From NCBI RefSeq assembly GCF_004299445.1, contig NZ_SCTC01000053.1:62001-126000 (forward strand): a stretch of 64,000 nucleotides of DNA, written 5' to 3'. A program made the position numbers and the translations under genes. This stretch comes from Phenylobacterium sp. Lineage in GTDB: Bacteria > Pseudomonadota > Alphaproteobacteria > Caulobacterales > Caulobacteraceae. Shown here piece after piece: positions 44,242-52,235 of the stretch (its first letter is position 1; every line of letters begins with the position of its first letter). The notes beneath the pieces are model-generated. The model saw only the letters and a program-made list of their open reading frames with translations. It had not been told where the DNA came from and searched no databases.

Positions 44242-45729
44242 TCAATCGTCCGCGCCGATCGCAAGATGCAGGATCCCCATCCTTGCCTTAGCGCCCTCGA
44301 CAAATTCGGGCTCACCGCGGCAGCCGTCCGCGAGCTGCTTTAGGCGGCGGCCGGTCGTGTCCCACTGGTCTACCTGCGCCTTCTGTCGTCGGTACGCGTG
44401 GAACCGTTGCCAGATGAACCCCAGGGCATCGGACCAGGTGATCTGCTTCACAGATGGGTATTGCTTGGTGAGGTCGAGGCTTCGACCATTTCCGATGGCG
44501 ATGAGGCGCACTCGAAGCCCGTCGGCCTGGTGCATGCCCTTCTCGTAGAGGTCCGCGGCTGCGATCGGGATGCGGTCGAGTGCGAGGCAGCCAAGGGCTG
44601 CCAACACTCGCTCGACGTTCTGGCGGTCTCGATCCGTCCAAGGGCCATTCAGCGCGCAAGGTTGGCCGGTCTTCACCTCGACGATTGCCATGTCGATCTG
44701 GTCGGGGCTGAGTGCGAGCGCCCTCACATCGTCCACCATTACATCGTCGGGGTTGTCGAACAGGCGCTCCGCCCGATTGGGAAACCTAACCGCGAGCAGA
44801 TCGGCGTCGGTGCGTTGGCCGCCGCGGCCGGGGGGATGGATGACGAAATTCTCGATCTGGAGAAAGCCGTTCAAGCGGAAGTACCAGTACGCGACTTTCT
44901 CGGCTGTCAGCCTCTCGTCTGGCGAGATCGGTCGGCGCGTCGACGTCGCTCCCGTCACGCCGAGGATCCACCCCTCAGCCATCGCGATCGCGCTTTCCTC
45001 ATCGCTAAGAGCCGGCTGTAGCGAGCGCGCCAACTCGCCGTCGCGGTCGGCCCTGGACATCCAGGCGGCGATGCAGAAGGCGTCGTGCTGATCGGGGTTG
45101 CGGCCGTCGTTCTCGAGGTCGCGATTCCAGAGCGCCGGATAGACCTCGGCGATGGCGGAGCGACCCTCGGGGACCTCCCACCCATCGAACGGCCAAAAGT
45201 GGACCTGCTGGCCGAGCTTGCGGCGGATGAACCGGAGCCACGGGATGCCGGAGTGGCTGGACTTCGCCACCGACCCTTGGACGTCGAAGTGGAAGACCGA
45301 CTTCGCCGCACCTGCGCGCCGTTCGGTCAACCGTTTCCAGCGTGTATTGCCTCCGCGGGCCGCGCCGTTTCCGAACGCACCATCGCGCACGTCGTCGACC
45401 CTGATGTCGTCGTCGGTCGGCCAGTGGTTCTGGAAGTCTTCAAGGAAGCTGTCCCAGTCGCGCGGCAGCCCATGCGCCTGGAAGTAGCTAAGTGGGAACG
45501 AGAAGCCGTGGTCGATCCCAACCAAGGTCGGCGCGTCTTCATTCAGCCGATCCATAAGCCACTCGGCGACGCCGCGCCGGGACCAATACTTTTGGGGAGA
45601 TGGCGGTGGAAGGACTTCGGCCGGTGGCCCATCGCCCTCGGCCATATAGACGCGAAGGCCCTTCAGGCTCGCGTTGGGTGTCTGAGCGCCTGAATAGTCG
45701 ATGCCGATGTAGCGGTTGAACGCGGGCAT
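44242..45729 (-). CDS. RNase H-like (DUF429-type) domain fused to a PD-(D/E)XK domain
   Basis: A 495-residue protein. The first half has an RNase H-like acidic pattern: 'YIGIDYSGAQ' (Asp11), 'LVGIDHGFSF' (Asp73), 'AIAEVYPALW' (Glu195) and 'DQHDAFCIAAW' (Asp216). It resembles DUF429-type predicted nucleases. Residues about 280-380 show 'RTDADLLAVRF' (Asp308/310) and 'DMAIVEVKTGQ' (Glu351-x-Lys353), the core of a PD-(D/E)XK nuclease. Both domains keep their key residues. One base separates it from the GIY-YIG gene. I know no characterised protein with this architecture. Confidence 0.68.
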   Translation of the reverse strand: MPAFNRYIGIDYSGAQTPNASLKGLRVYMAEGDGPPAEVLPPPSPQKYWSRRGVAEWLMDRLNEDAPTLVGIDHGFSFPLSYFQAHGLPRDWDSFLEDFQNHWPTDDDIRVDDVRDGAFGNGAARGGNTRWKRLTERRAGAAKSVFHFDVQGSVAKSSHSGIPWLRFIRRKLGQQVHFWPFDGWEVPEGRSAIAEVYPALWNRDLENDGRNPDQHDAFCIAAWMSRADRDGELARSLQPALSDEESAIAMAEGWILGVTGATSTRRPISPDERLTAEKVAYWYFRLNGFLQIENFVIHPPGRGGQRTDADLLAVRFPNRAERLFDNPDDVMVDDVRALALSPDQIDMAIVEVKTGQPCALNGPWTDRDRQNVERVLAALGCLALDRIPIAAADLYEKGMHQADGLRVRLIAIGNGRSLDLTKQYPSVKQITWSDALGFIWQRFHAYRRQKAQVDQWDTTGRRLKQLADGCRGEPEFVEGAKARMGILHLAIGADD

Positions 45730-45730
45730 C

Positions 45731-46540
45731 TCAGTTCCGGCTTAGGCCATAGTCGCCGCGGGCAAGCAGGATATTCTTCCAGAACGTCTCGCGGTCCAGG
45801 ATGGCTTGGTCGGCGGTTGCGTGGGGGCGGTGTTCGAGCAGCGCGAACCGGAAGGCTTTGCGGCAATAGGCGAGGGTCGGGTCCGTAACGAGCTTGCGCA
45901 GTTCGACATTTCCGCCATGACCGGTGGCGGCATACTCGCACCACCGGGACCAAACGCCCCCCTCGCCATAGGCCGAGCCGACGTATCGCTTGCCCGTCGT
46001 GATGTCCGAGATCAGGTAAATGCCTTTCACGCTGGTCAAAGACGCCCTCCAGTCCGGGCGGCTGTTGCGCACGAGGGCCTCGAGTTCCTCGAAAGACAGG
46101 TCGATGTTTTCATAACCGGGGAATGACCGCCCGGCATAAGGCTCCCGCAGGATCTCCTGGACTTCGAGGTTGTCGTAGTGGTTCTCGAAGTTCACGCGCG
46201 TCTGTCGATTTCGGTAGTTCGATCGCAGCTTGAGCCGGCCGATGAACTGGGCGCCGTCGTCTGCGAGCGCCACCTCATACCGATCCTGCAACCGCTCCTG
46301 GACGTGGAATACGCCACCGAACAGCCAGATGTCCGGCTCGTGGTAGAAGCGCGCCATTGAGAAGATTAGCGGTCGGTTGAAGTCGTCGCGGGCGGGTCGA
46401 TAGGCCTGCCACTCTTGCCATTCAGCCCTGTCCCGAATCCAAACTTCTAGCGGCTGATGGTCGCCGTTCCAGCGGGCGAAGTGAACCTTGAACCTAGCGG
46501 GTTCGGAAATGGGCCATATGTCTCGCAGCAGGATGGTCAT
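45731..46540 (-). CDS. GIY-YIG nuclease with an unknown N-terminal domain
   Basis: A 269-residue protein from the ATG at 46540. The C-terminal third is a GIY-YIG domain: 'KGIYLI' (173-175 GIY), 'KRYVGSAYG' (YVG at 186-188), Arg199 in 'WSRWCEY' and a late Glu251 in 'RETFWKNIL'. All catalytic positions are filled. Residues 1-165 form a separate domain ('RFYHEPDIWLFGGVFHVQER') that may bind DNA or a modified base; I do not recognise it with confidence. Confidence 0.78.
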   Translation of the reverse strand: MTILLRDIWPISEPARFKVHFARWNGDHQPLEVWIRDRAEWQEWQAYRPARDDFNRPLIFSMARFYHEPDIWLFGGVFHVQERLQDRYEVALADDGAQFIGRLKLRSNYRNRQTRVNFENHYDNLEVQEILREPYAGRSFPGYENIDLSFEELEALVRNSRPDWRASLTSVKGIYLISDITTGKRYVGSAYGEGGVWSRWCEYAATGHGGNVELRKLVTDPTLAYCRKAFRFALLEHRPHATADQAILDRETFWKNILLARGDYGLSRN

Positions 46541-46589
46541 GGGCGAACGCCTGCCCAAGGCCCGCTCCCACGCTTGCTTGCCATGAACG

Positions 46590-47510
46590 TCACCCCCTGA
46601 AGCAGTTCTCGTTGTGCCACGACAGCGCGGCCGGATCGTGGCCCTGCGCAGGGCTGTCCGGCACGGCGATCTCCTGGCCGTGCAAGGCGTAGTAGTGGCG
46701 GCCGTTATCGAACTCCTCGCGGATGCGGCGGCTGACCTCGAAGCGGCGCTCCGGGGTTACCGTCACGTATCCAGCATCGAAGAGGCTGTGGATGTCGCGG
46801 CGCAGCAGCAGACCGTTGCGGGCCTCGTGCTCCCCGCCATCGCCGTAGGGCCGGATGTGACCAGCCTCGAGGGCTGGCAGGGTTTTCTCTCCGGTCACCG
46901 CGCAGCGGCGCTTGTAGATGTCGGTCACCAACACCCGGAACGCGCCCTGGCCGAGCCGCGGTCGGATGAGCTGCGGCTCGCCGAACCGTGGCGCGCTGTC
47001 TCCAACGCCGGACGCGCCGGACAGGGGCAGACGATCCTGCACGGCTTCCCACAGCGCCAAGCGGTCAGCGGTCTCGGTGGTGTAAGTCTTGAACGAGACG
47101 ATATTGGCCGACCAGCTCTCTGGGACCGGTATCCAGTCGACCTCGTCCAGAAAGAACGGCTGCGTCAGGACGCGGCAGCCGACCGTGAAATCGCTGCGGT
47201 CAGCCGGGTCGGCCCGGCGATACTTGTCGATCCGGGCGCGCATGGCCCGCGCCGACACGGCTCCGTTGGCCTCGCCGAACGCCAACCAGGCCAGCGAGCA
47301 TGGCAGGGCGTTGGCGTAGGCGAAAACGCCGCCGCCCACGATGAAATTGCGCGGCGCGTGTAGCTTGAACAGGAACAGCTCACCAGGCTGCAGAGCCCGG
47401 AAGCTGCCCGCCGACGGCGCCCAGAAGCTCACCTCGGGCAGGTCAGGTCGTCGGCGAAGGGCCTCGAACCAGTCGCTGTCTGTGACCGCTACAACCAGCC
47501 TGACGCCCAC
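46590..47510 (-). CDS. HNH endonuclease with PUA/EVE-like N-terminus
   Basis: A 306-residue protein. The C-terminal HNH_2 domain is complete: Cys203 in 'RRCAVTG', 'EAGHIRPYGDGG' (His218), 'ARNGLLLRRDIHSLFD' (Asn232, His241). The first about 130 residues ('FWAPSAGSFRALQPGELFLF', 'HAPRNFIVGGGVFAY') look like a PUA/EVE-type domain, a fold used to read modified bases. This suggests a modification-sensing nuclease. It lies 73 bases after the other HNH gene in the operon. Confidence 0.8.
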   Translation of the reverse strand: MGVRLVVAVTDSDWFEALRRRPDLPEVSFWAPSAGSFRALQPGELFLFKLHAPRNFIVGGGVFAYANALPCSLAWLAFGEANGAVSARAMRARIDKYRRADPADRSDFTVGCRVLTQPFFLDEVDWIPVPESWSANIVSFKTYTTETADRLALWEAVQDRLPLSGASGVGDSAPRFGEPQLIRPRLGQGAFRVLVTDIYKRRCAVTGEKTLPALEAGHIRPYGDGGEHEARNGLLLRRDIHSLFDAGYVTVTPERRFEVSRRIREEFDNGRHYYALHGQEIAVPDSPAQGHDPAALSWHNENCFRG

Positions 47511-47583
47511 GGCGGCTAAGCCCCCTTCAGGCCGAGCGCGGGCAGCAGGCGCTCAACAACCGTGGGGTAAGGACGCTGGCTCC

Positions 47584-48369
47584 TCACGGCGCAACCCCCT
47601 GGAAGGTCTTCGCGCGATGGACGGCTAGGCGTGCCCGGTGCCCGGGCGTAAGTCCGGGAATCGGGCGCGCGCTGGCGATCCCGAGAGCTTCGGCCGCCTT
47701 TGGCGTGAGCCGGGCGGATGGAATTGGCCTGCCGTCGTCTTCAAATGCCACCAGACCGGCGTCGAACGCGGCGTCCCACAACGAAGACAGCAGCAGCCCA
47801 TTGCTGGCATCCAGGCGCTCGGCGTCCGTTGCGCAGGCGGCCCAGGGGATGATGTGTGAGGCGCGCAGAAGGGCGGGGTCGGTAATGCCGGTCATGGGGC
47901 AGCGGCCGGACCAGTAGAACATCAAGGCGTCGCGGAACTTGTCCTGCCCGATCCGCTGAACGACCAGACGCTCGGCCTCGGTGGTCTGCGGCAGTCCTGC
48001 GACGGCTGCCTCAAAGGCGACGAGCGGCGTGGGTGGCAGGCTCATGGCCAGCTTCCAGGTGCGATCCACGGTCCGCGTCAGGGCCTCGTCGTCGGCGAGC
48101 AGGACCGTCGCCGCGCCCGGCCCCGCCACGGGGCACTTTGGAAAGTTGGCGGCCAAGTCCGCCGCGACGCCGGCATGGGTGGCCGACAAGGCGAAGGGCC
48201 CAGCGGGCGGAACCCCAGCTATCCACACTTCTCCGGGTGCAGTGGTCGACGCGTATCCAAGCCAAGCGCCTCGGACGCCGAGCTCGACGCTGAAACCCCG
48301 ATCCCAAGCCGCCTTTTGGGCAAGGGTGCCGACGACCAGGCCGGGGGGGTCTTGTAGGGCGAATGTCAC
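47584..48369 (-). CDS. HNH endonuclease
   Basis: A 261-residue protein starting at a GTG (48369) that overlaps the methyltransferase stop. The C-terminal HNH_2 domain shows 'GRCPMTG', 'RASHIIPWAAC' (His172) and 'DASNGLLLSSLWDAAFDAGL' (Asn190). The N-terminal about 120 residues are not recognised. HNH_2 proteins of this kind often accompany methyltransferases as the cutting subunit. Probably the restriction partner, or one of them. Confidence 0.82.
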   Translation of the reverse strand: MTFALQDPPGLVVGTLAQKAAWDRGFSVELGVRGAWLGYASTTAPGEVWIAGVPPAGPFALSATHAGVAADLAANFPKCPVAGPGAATVLLADDEALTRTVDRTWKLAMSLPPTPLVAFEAAVAGLPQTTEAERLVVQRIGQDKFRDALMFYWSGRCPMTGITDPALLRASHIIPWAACATDAERLDASNGLLLSSLWDAAFDAGLVAFEDDGRPIPSARLTPKAAEALGIASARPIPGLTPGHRARLAVHRAKTFQGVAP

Positions 48370-51300
48370 TCGCCGAGCGCCTGAGCGTCCCAGGCCGCGA
48401 GGGTCAGGCGAGCGGTGCGGTAGTCGCCGAAGTTCGCGATGTCGTTTTTCTTGAGCACGCGAAAGGTCTCAGACGGGTAGGCGGCACCCATGACGTCTGC
48501 CGGATCGAGAATGTATCGCAGTTGGTCTCTCGTTAGGCCGTAGGCGCGGGCGAACCAAGCGTCGAGTTCGGCCCGCAGTTGGGCTCGGCGGTCAGGTTCC
48601 CAACGAAAGGGCGAGCCAGGAAAGCCGAGCGTTCTAGCGAAGGGCGAAATACTGAAGCTAGTGTAGATAAGTTCCAATATTCGAGGTATGATGAATTGGA
48701 GTGATCTCTCGTCATATTTTTGCGGCGGCAATACGGGTAGTTGTTTAACGTGAAAGAAGTTAATATTAACCCCGCCAACTTTTTGACGTACTATATAATC
48801 AAATATTAGAGAAGATAAGTTACCGAGCAATGATGCATATTTGAACGCATCTACATCGCAAAACAATTCATTTAAACTATCGCCAGCACCTACCCTAGGT
48901 ATAAGACATGGAATAAATGATCTGCTATTTCCTATTCCAGTAATTTTATTGAAGACAATCATGGCCTGGTGATGAAAATCTCCAATTCGTTCTGACACTT
49001 CGGATTCGGCAACCCAGTAAAATGGCTGAGGTTCGAAATCGGGAGACTGATATGATGACAAGGGAGTTTCCGGCATTACGCGATATCCGCGCTCATCTCC
49101 GCGAGAACCATAGTCGCCGGAGCGATGATCGTAGAAATCGACCATCTTTGCTTCATACAGAGGAACGAATTTAATACCGCGAGGGGAGGTCCAGTTCGCC
49201 CCCTCCCTTTCGCAGCCTTCTGAACCAAGTTGAGCAGCAGTCCGAAACAAACCGCTGTCGTTCGACATGTGGAACATGCTCGCGAAGGACGCGCCCCAAG
49301 AATTCCCAGTTCGCTCGTTGGTCTCATCCATCAAGATGGGAACTCGAGCATAAATAGACGCAGTAAGTTCGGCGTCCGCACGGGCGCGGAAAATTGGCAC
49401 CGTCCGCGTATTCGGGTTGATCGCGGAGATTTGAGCCGGTGATAGTGTGAAGCGTCGTGCTGGTTGATCGAGATCAGACGGGATGGCCAGGAAAAACGCG
49501 AAGGCCGCTGTCGGACAATCAGTGGCAAGCGTCAGCAGGCTAAACTTAATCGCACTATGAACTGCGGGAAAAAGGCCGGCCCTGTTCTCGAAATCGAAGA
49601 GGCTTGCTAGCCGATTTTGGGCTATCAAATGGGCGAAAAAGGGCGCTGTCGTGGCGTCTGTTGCAATGCCAGTCGGGATGATGATTCCGGCCCGCCCCTG
49701 TCTTCCAATCAGTCGAGCCGACGTCTCAGCGAACAGGGCATAGGTATTGACGTCTCCCCGACCAGTAAGGGGGTACCGCCCGTCTTCGCCGATCCGCGCG
49801 AAGGCTGACGCAGCTTCTGCAGTGCGTTTGGCAGCTTCGAATTCAGCAAAAAGGGTTCGCTTGGGGACATCCTCAGCGACCGCAAGCTCCGCTATCATCC
49901 TACGGCGCACCGCCGCATTGGGGGCGGCGGCGATTTCGGCATCGCGTGCGGCAAAGAACTCCTGTTCCTGCAGCTTTATCCGCTCCCATGGAGGGTTGCC
50001 TATGACGAGATCAAATCCCGGATCGTTCCCCGCGAGCTCAGCTGGGAACTCCAAGGGCCAGTGAAATACCCGCGCGCGAAGCGCCAAGGCTTCTATGTTA
50101 TCGCGGAGTTGACCCTGGCCTAACTCGCCACGCACCGCATCCCAGACTGTTCGGGTTGTTGGCACCCGCATCCCGGCACGCTTAGGAACGATAAAGGCAG
50201 CAACCCAGGCGTTCGCCGCAAGGAGTAAATTCTGGCGCTCTGTGGACGCCATGAACGCCGCCAAGGCTTGCCGCTTTGCTTCGACCTCAGCAATTGTCTC
50301 CTCCGGCATCTCCCGAATTTGTACTGCTTCCCCAGCAAGGCGCTTTGGACGCAGGATCGCTGCAAGGAGTGGACGGTCACGTTCGGACCGATTGACGTTA
50401 CGAAGGTCGCGGGCCGTCGGCTTGTCGTCGCCGGTTAGCGGTGAGTACGCGGCATCGGGGATGCCCTTCTCCAGTCCGGCCAGATCGTCGAGGCCCAACA
50501 ATGCGTCGCCGCATCGGATATTCCCATCGAGCAAACTCAGCGGCTTGCCCGGCTCGACGCTCTCAATCCACAGCGCAACCTTGGTCAATTCTACTGCCAT
50601 GGGGTTGCGATCTACCCCGTGGATACAAGCACTCATCACCTCGCGAAGTGCATGCCTATAGTCGTCCGGTGCAGGTGAGCCATTGGTTCGTATAGCGGCG
50701 AGCTGAGCAGCGATCCGGCGTGCCGCAGCCAAGAGAAAGTGGCCAGAGCCGCAAGCCGGATCGACAATCCGCAAAGCGAGCAGCGCCCCTGCCGGATCTT
50801 CAGCGCCAGAGACTGTGGCGGCCAAGAGCGGGTTGAGCGCTGAGTCCAACAACGCCTGAACCAGGCTATCGGGTGTGTAGTAGCTGCCGGAAACTTTACG
50901 GGCGTTTCCCTTGCTCTCAATTCCCTCCGTTGCGAAGGCAAATTCGGCCCCCCCGCGCTCCAATCTGGGCACCAGTTCCAAGAGGCCCTCGTAGACCGAG
51001 CCTAATTCTTCGGACTCCATATCCCGCCAATTGACCGGCACAGGGCCAGCCGGCTCGCGCAACCAAGCCAGGCGATAGATGGCCTCCAGAAGCCGTGAGT
51101 TTGCGAGTGCCGCCCCCTCCAGATCGGGGAGACTGTCATGGTCGAACAGCCCGCCGAGCGCAGGAAGACCTAGGCGCGGTTCGCCTCGCCCAAGAGCCCT
51201 CATCACGATGCAGAGACCCTCCCACGCATCATGGTGCCGGTCCCAGGCCGCTCGGCGCACCGAGCGGTCGCGCAGACGGCCCAGGGCGTAGCCGCGTGCG

Positions 51301-52235
51301 TATAGCTGGCGAGCTCCGACCGGCGCGTCAGCGGGATGAAGGAGGCCGCGATCCTCGGCGGCGAGAAGGAAGATCAGGCGGTACACAAGGCGCAGGAGGG
51401 TGGCGTAGTAGTCCGCGAGCGATAACGCTCCGGATCGGAGGCGCTCGGCGAGCGCTGTGTTGGCGGGATTCTCAAGGAATCCCTGGCCGAGCAGTAAAAG
51501 CGCCGCCTCGACGCCATCGCGAAGCTTGTCGCGCGCGACAGCGCCGGCCTTGGCCCCGTCAGACCGCCACGCCTCCAAGGGGCAGGTCTCATCGTTCGCG
51601 GCGAACCGGGAGCGGTGCAGTGTCAGGAACAGCGCTGCGAAGTCGGCGTAGGCCTCGTCGTCGAAGATGGCCGCGAGGTCGAATTCGATGAAGGCCGGAC
51701 GGGTCAGGCTCGGGTTATCGCGGACGAGCCGCAGGCACCGCCCGTTGGTGGCTAAGCCCCAGAGCGCCGTCGGCTCTGCGTTCAGAAATTCCTGCATCAG
51801 CGTCGCGGCCGACCGGCGGCGACCCTGTGCGCTGAGCGCGTCGGACGGGCGGTCGATGGCGTCGGAGGCCGGCGCAACGGCGATGGGCACGGCCCCTGCC
51901 ATAAGTGCGACGGGAAAGCTGCGCTCGCCGACCGTCACCGGCTCGTTCAGCCGGCCGATGTCCGTAAAGCCCAGAACGTCTTTGAACAGACCTTCGATGA
52001 AGCGCGCTGTCGCGCCCACGCCGGGCGTCGGGACGGCGCTGAAGGCTCGCCACTGCGCCTGCCCGATGCGGAAGAAGCGCGCCAGCTCGTCGCGAAGGGT
52101 CAGGCCCTTGGGGACGCCGTAGCTGTCGGCGTCCTGACCTGGCAGGCTCGCGGCGGCAATCTTCGCGAACTGCGCCGGGGCGATCAGCGCGCCCATGGCG
52201 GTGACGGCGGTGAAGGGTGAACTGGCAGCGGCCAT
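48366..52235 (-). CDS. Eco57I-type N6-adenine DNA methyltransferase
   Basis: A 1289-residue protein. The catalytic core has SAM-binding motif I 'VDPACGSGHFLLAA' near residue 497 and motif IV 'VIGNPPWERIKLQ' near 745, the NPPW of gamma-class adenine methyltransferases (COG1002/Eco57I, as in DISARM DrmMI and BREX PglX). Residues about 860-1200 should be target recognition. The DNA from about 48640 to 49650 is clearly AT-richer than the rest of the gene, suggesting exchange of this part. It overlaps both neighbours by four bases. It would methylate host DNA to mark self. Confidence 0.9.
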   Translation of the reverse strand: MAAASSPFTAVTAMGALIAPAQFAKIAAASLPGQDADSYGVPKGLTLRDELARFFRIGQAQWRAFSAVPTPGVGATARFIEGLFKDVLGFTDIGRLNEPVTVGERSFPVALMAGAVPIAVAPASDAIDRPSDALSAQGRRRSAATLMQEFLNAEPTALWGLATNGRCLRLVRDNPSLTRPAFIEFDLAAIFDDEAYADFAALFLTLHRSRFAANDETCPLEAWRSDGAKAGAVARDKLRDGVEAALLLLGQGFLENPANTALAERLRSGALSLADYYATLLRLVYRLIFLLAAEDRGLLHPADAPVGARQLYARGYALGRLRDRSVRRAAWDRHHDAWEGLCIVMRALGRGEPRLGLPALGGLFDHDSLPDLEGAALANSRLLEAIYRLAWLREPAGPVPVNWRDMESEELGSVYEGLLELVPRLERGGAEFAFATEGIESKGNARKVSGSYYTPDSLVQALLDSALNPLLAATVSGAEDPAGALLALRIVDPACGSGHFLLAAARRIAAQLAAIRTNGSPAPDDYRHALREVMSACIHGVDRNPMAVELTKVALWIESVEPGKPLSLLDGNIRCGDALLGLDDLAGLEKGIPDAAYSPLTGDDKPTARDLRNVNRSERDRPLLAAILRPKRLAGEAVQIREMPEETIAEVEAKRQALAAFMASTERQNLLLAANAWVAAFIVPKRAGMRVPTTRTVWDAVRGELGQGQLRDNIEALALRARVFHWPLEFPAELAGNDPGFDLVIGNPPWERIKLQEQEFFAARDAEIAAAPNAAVRRRMIAELAVAEDVPKRTLFAEFEAAKRTAEAASAFARIGEDGRYPLTGRGDVNTYALFAETSARLIGRQGRAGIIIPTGIATDATTAPFFAHLIAQNRLASLFDFENRAGLFPAVHSAIKFSLLTLATDCPTAAFAFFLAIPSDLDQPARRFTLSPAQISAINPNTRTVPIFRARADAELTASIYARVPILMDETNERTGNSWGASFASMFHMSNDSGLFRTAAQLGSEGCEREGANWTSPRGIKFVPLYEAKMVDFYDHRSGDYGSRGDERGYRVMPETPLSSYQSPDFEPQPFYWVAESEVSERIGDFHHQAMIVFNKITGIGNSRSFIPCLIPRVGAGDSLNELFCDVDAFKYASLLGNLSSLIFDYIVRQKVGGVNINFFHVKQLPVLPPQKYDERSLQFIIPRILELIYTSFSISPFARTLGFPGSPFRWEPDRRAQLRAELDAWFARAYGLTRDQLRYILDPADVMGAAYPSETFRVLKKNDIANFGDYRTARLTLAAWDAQALGE

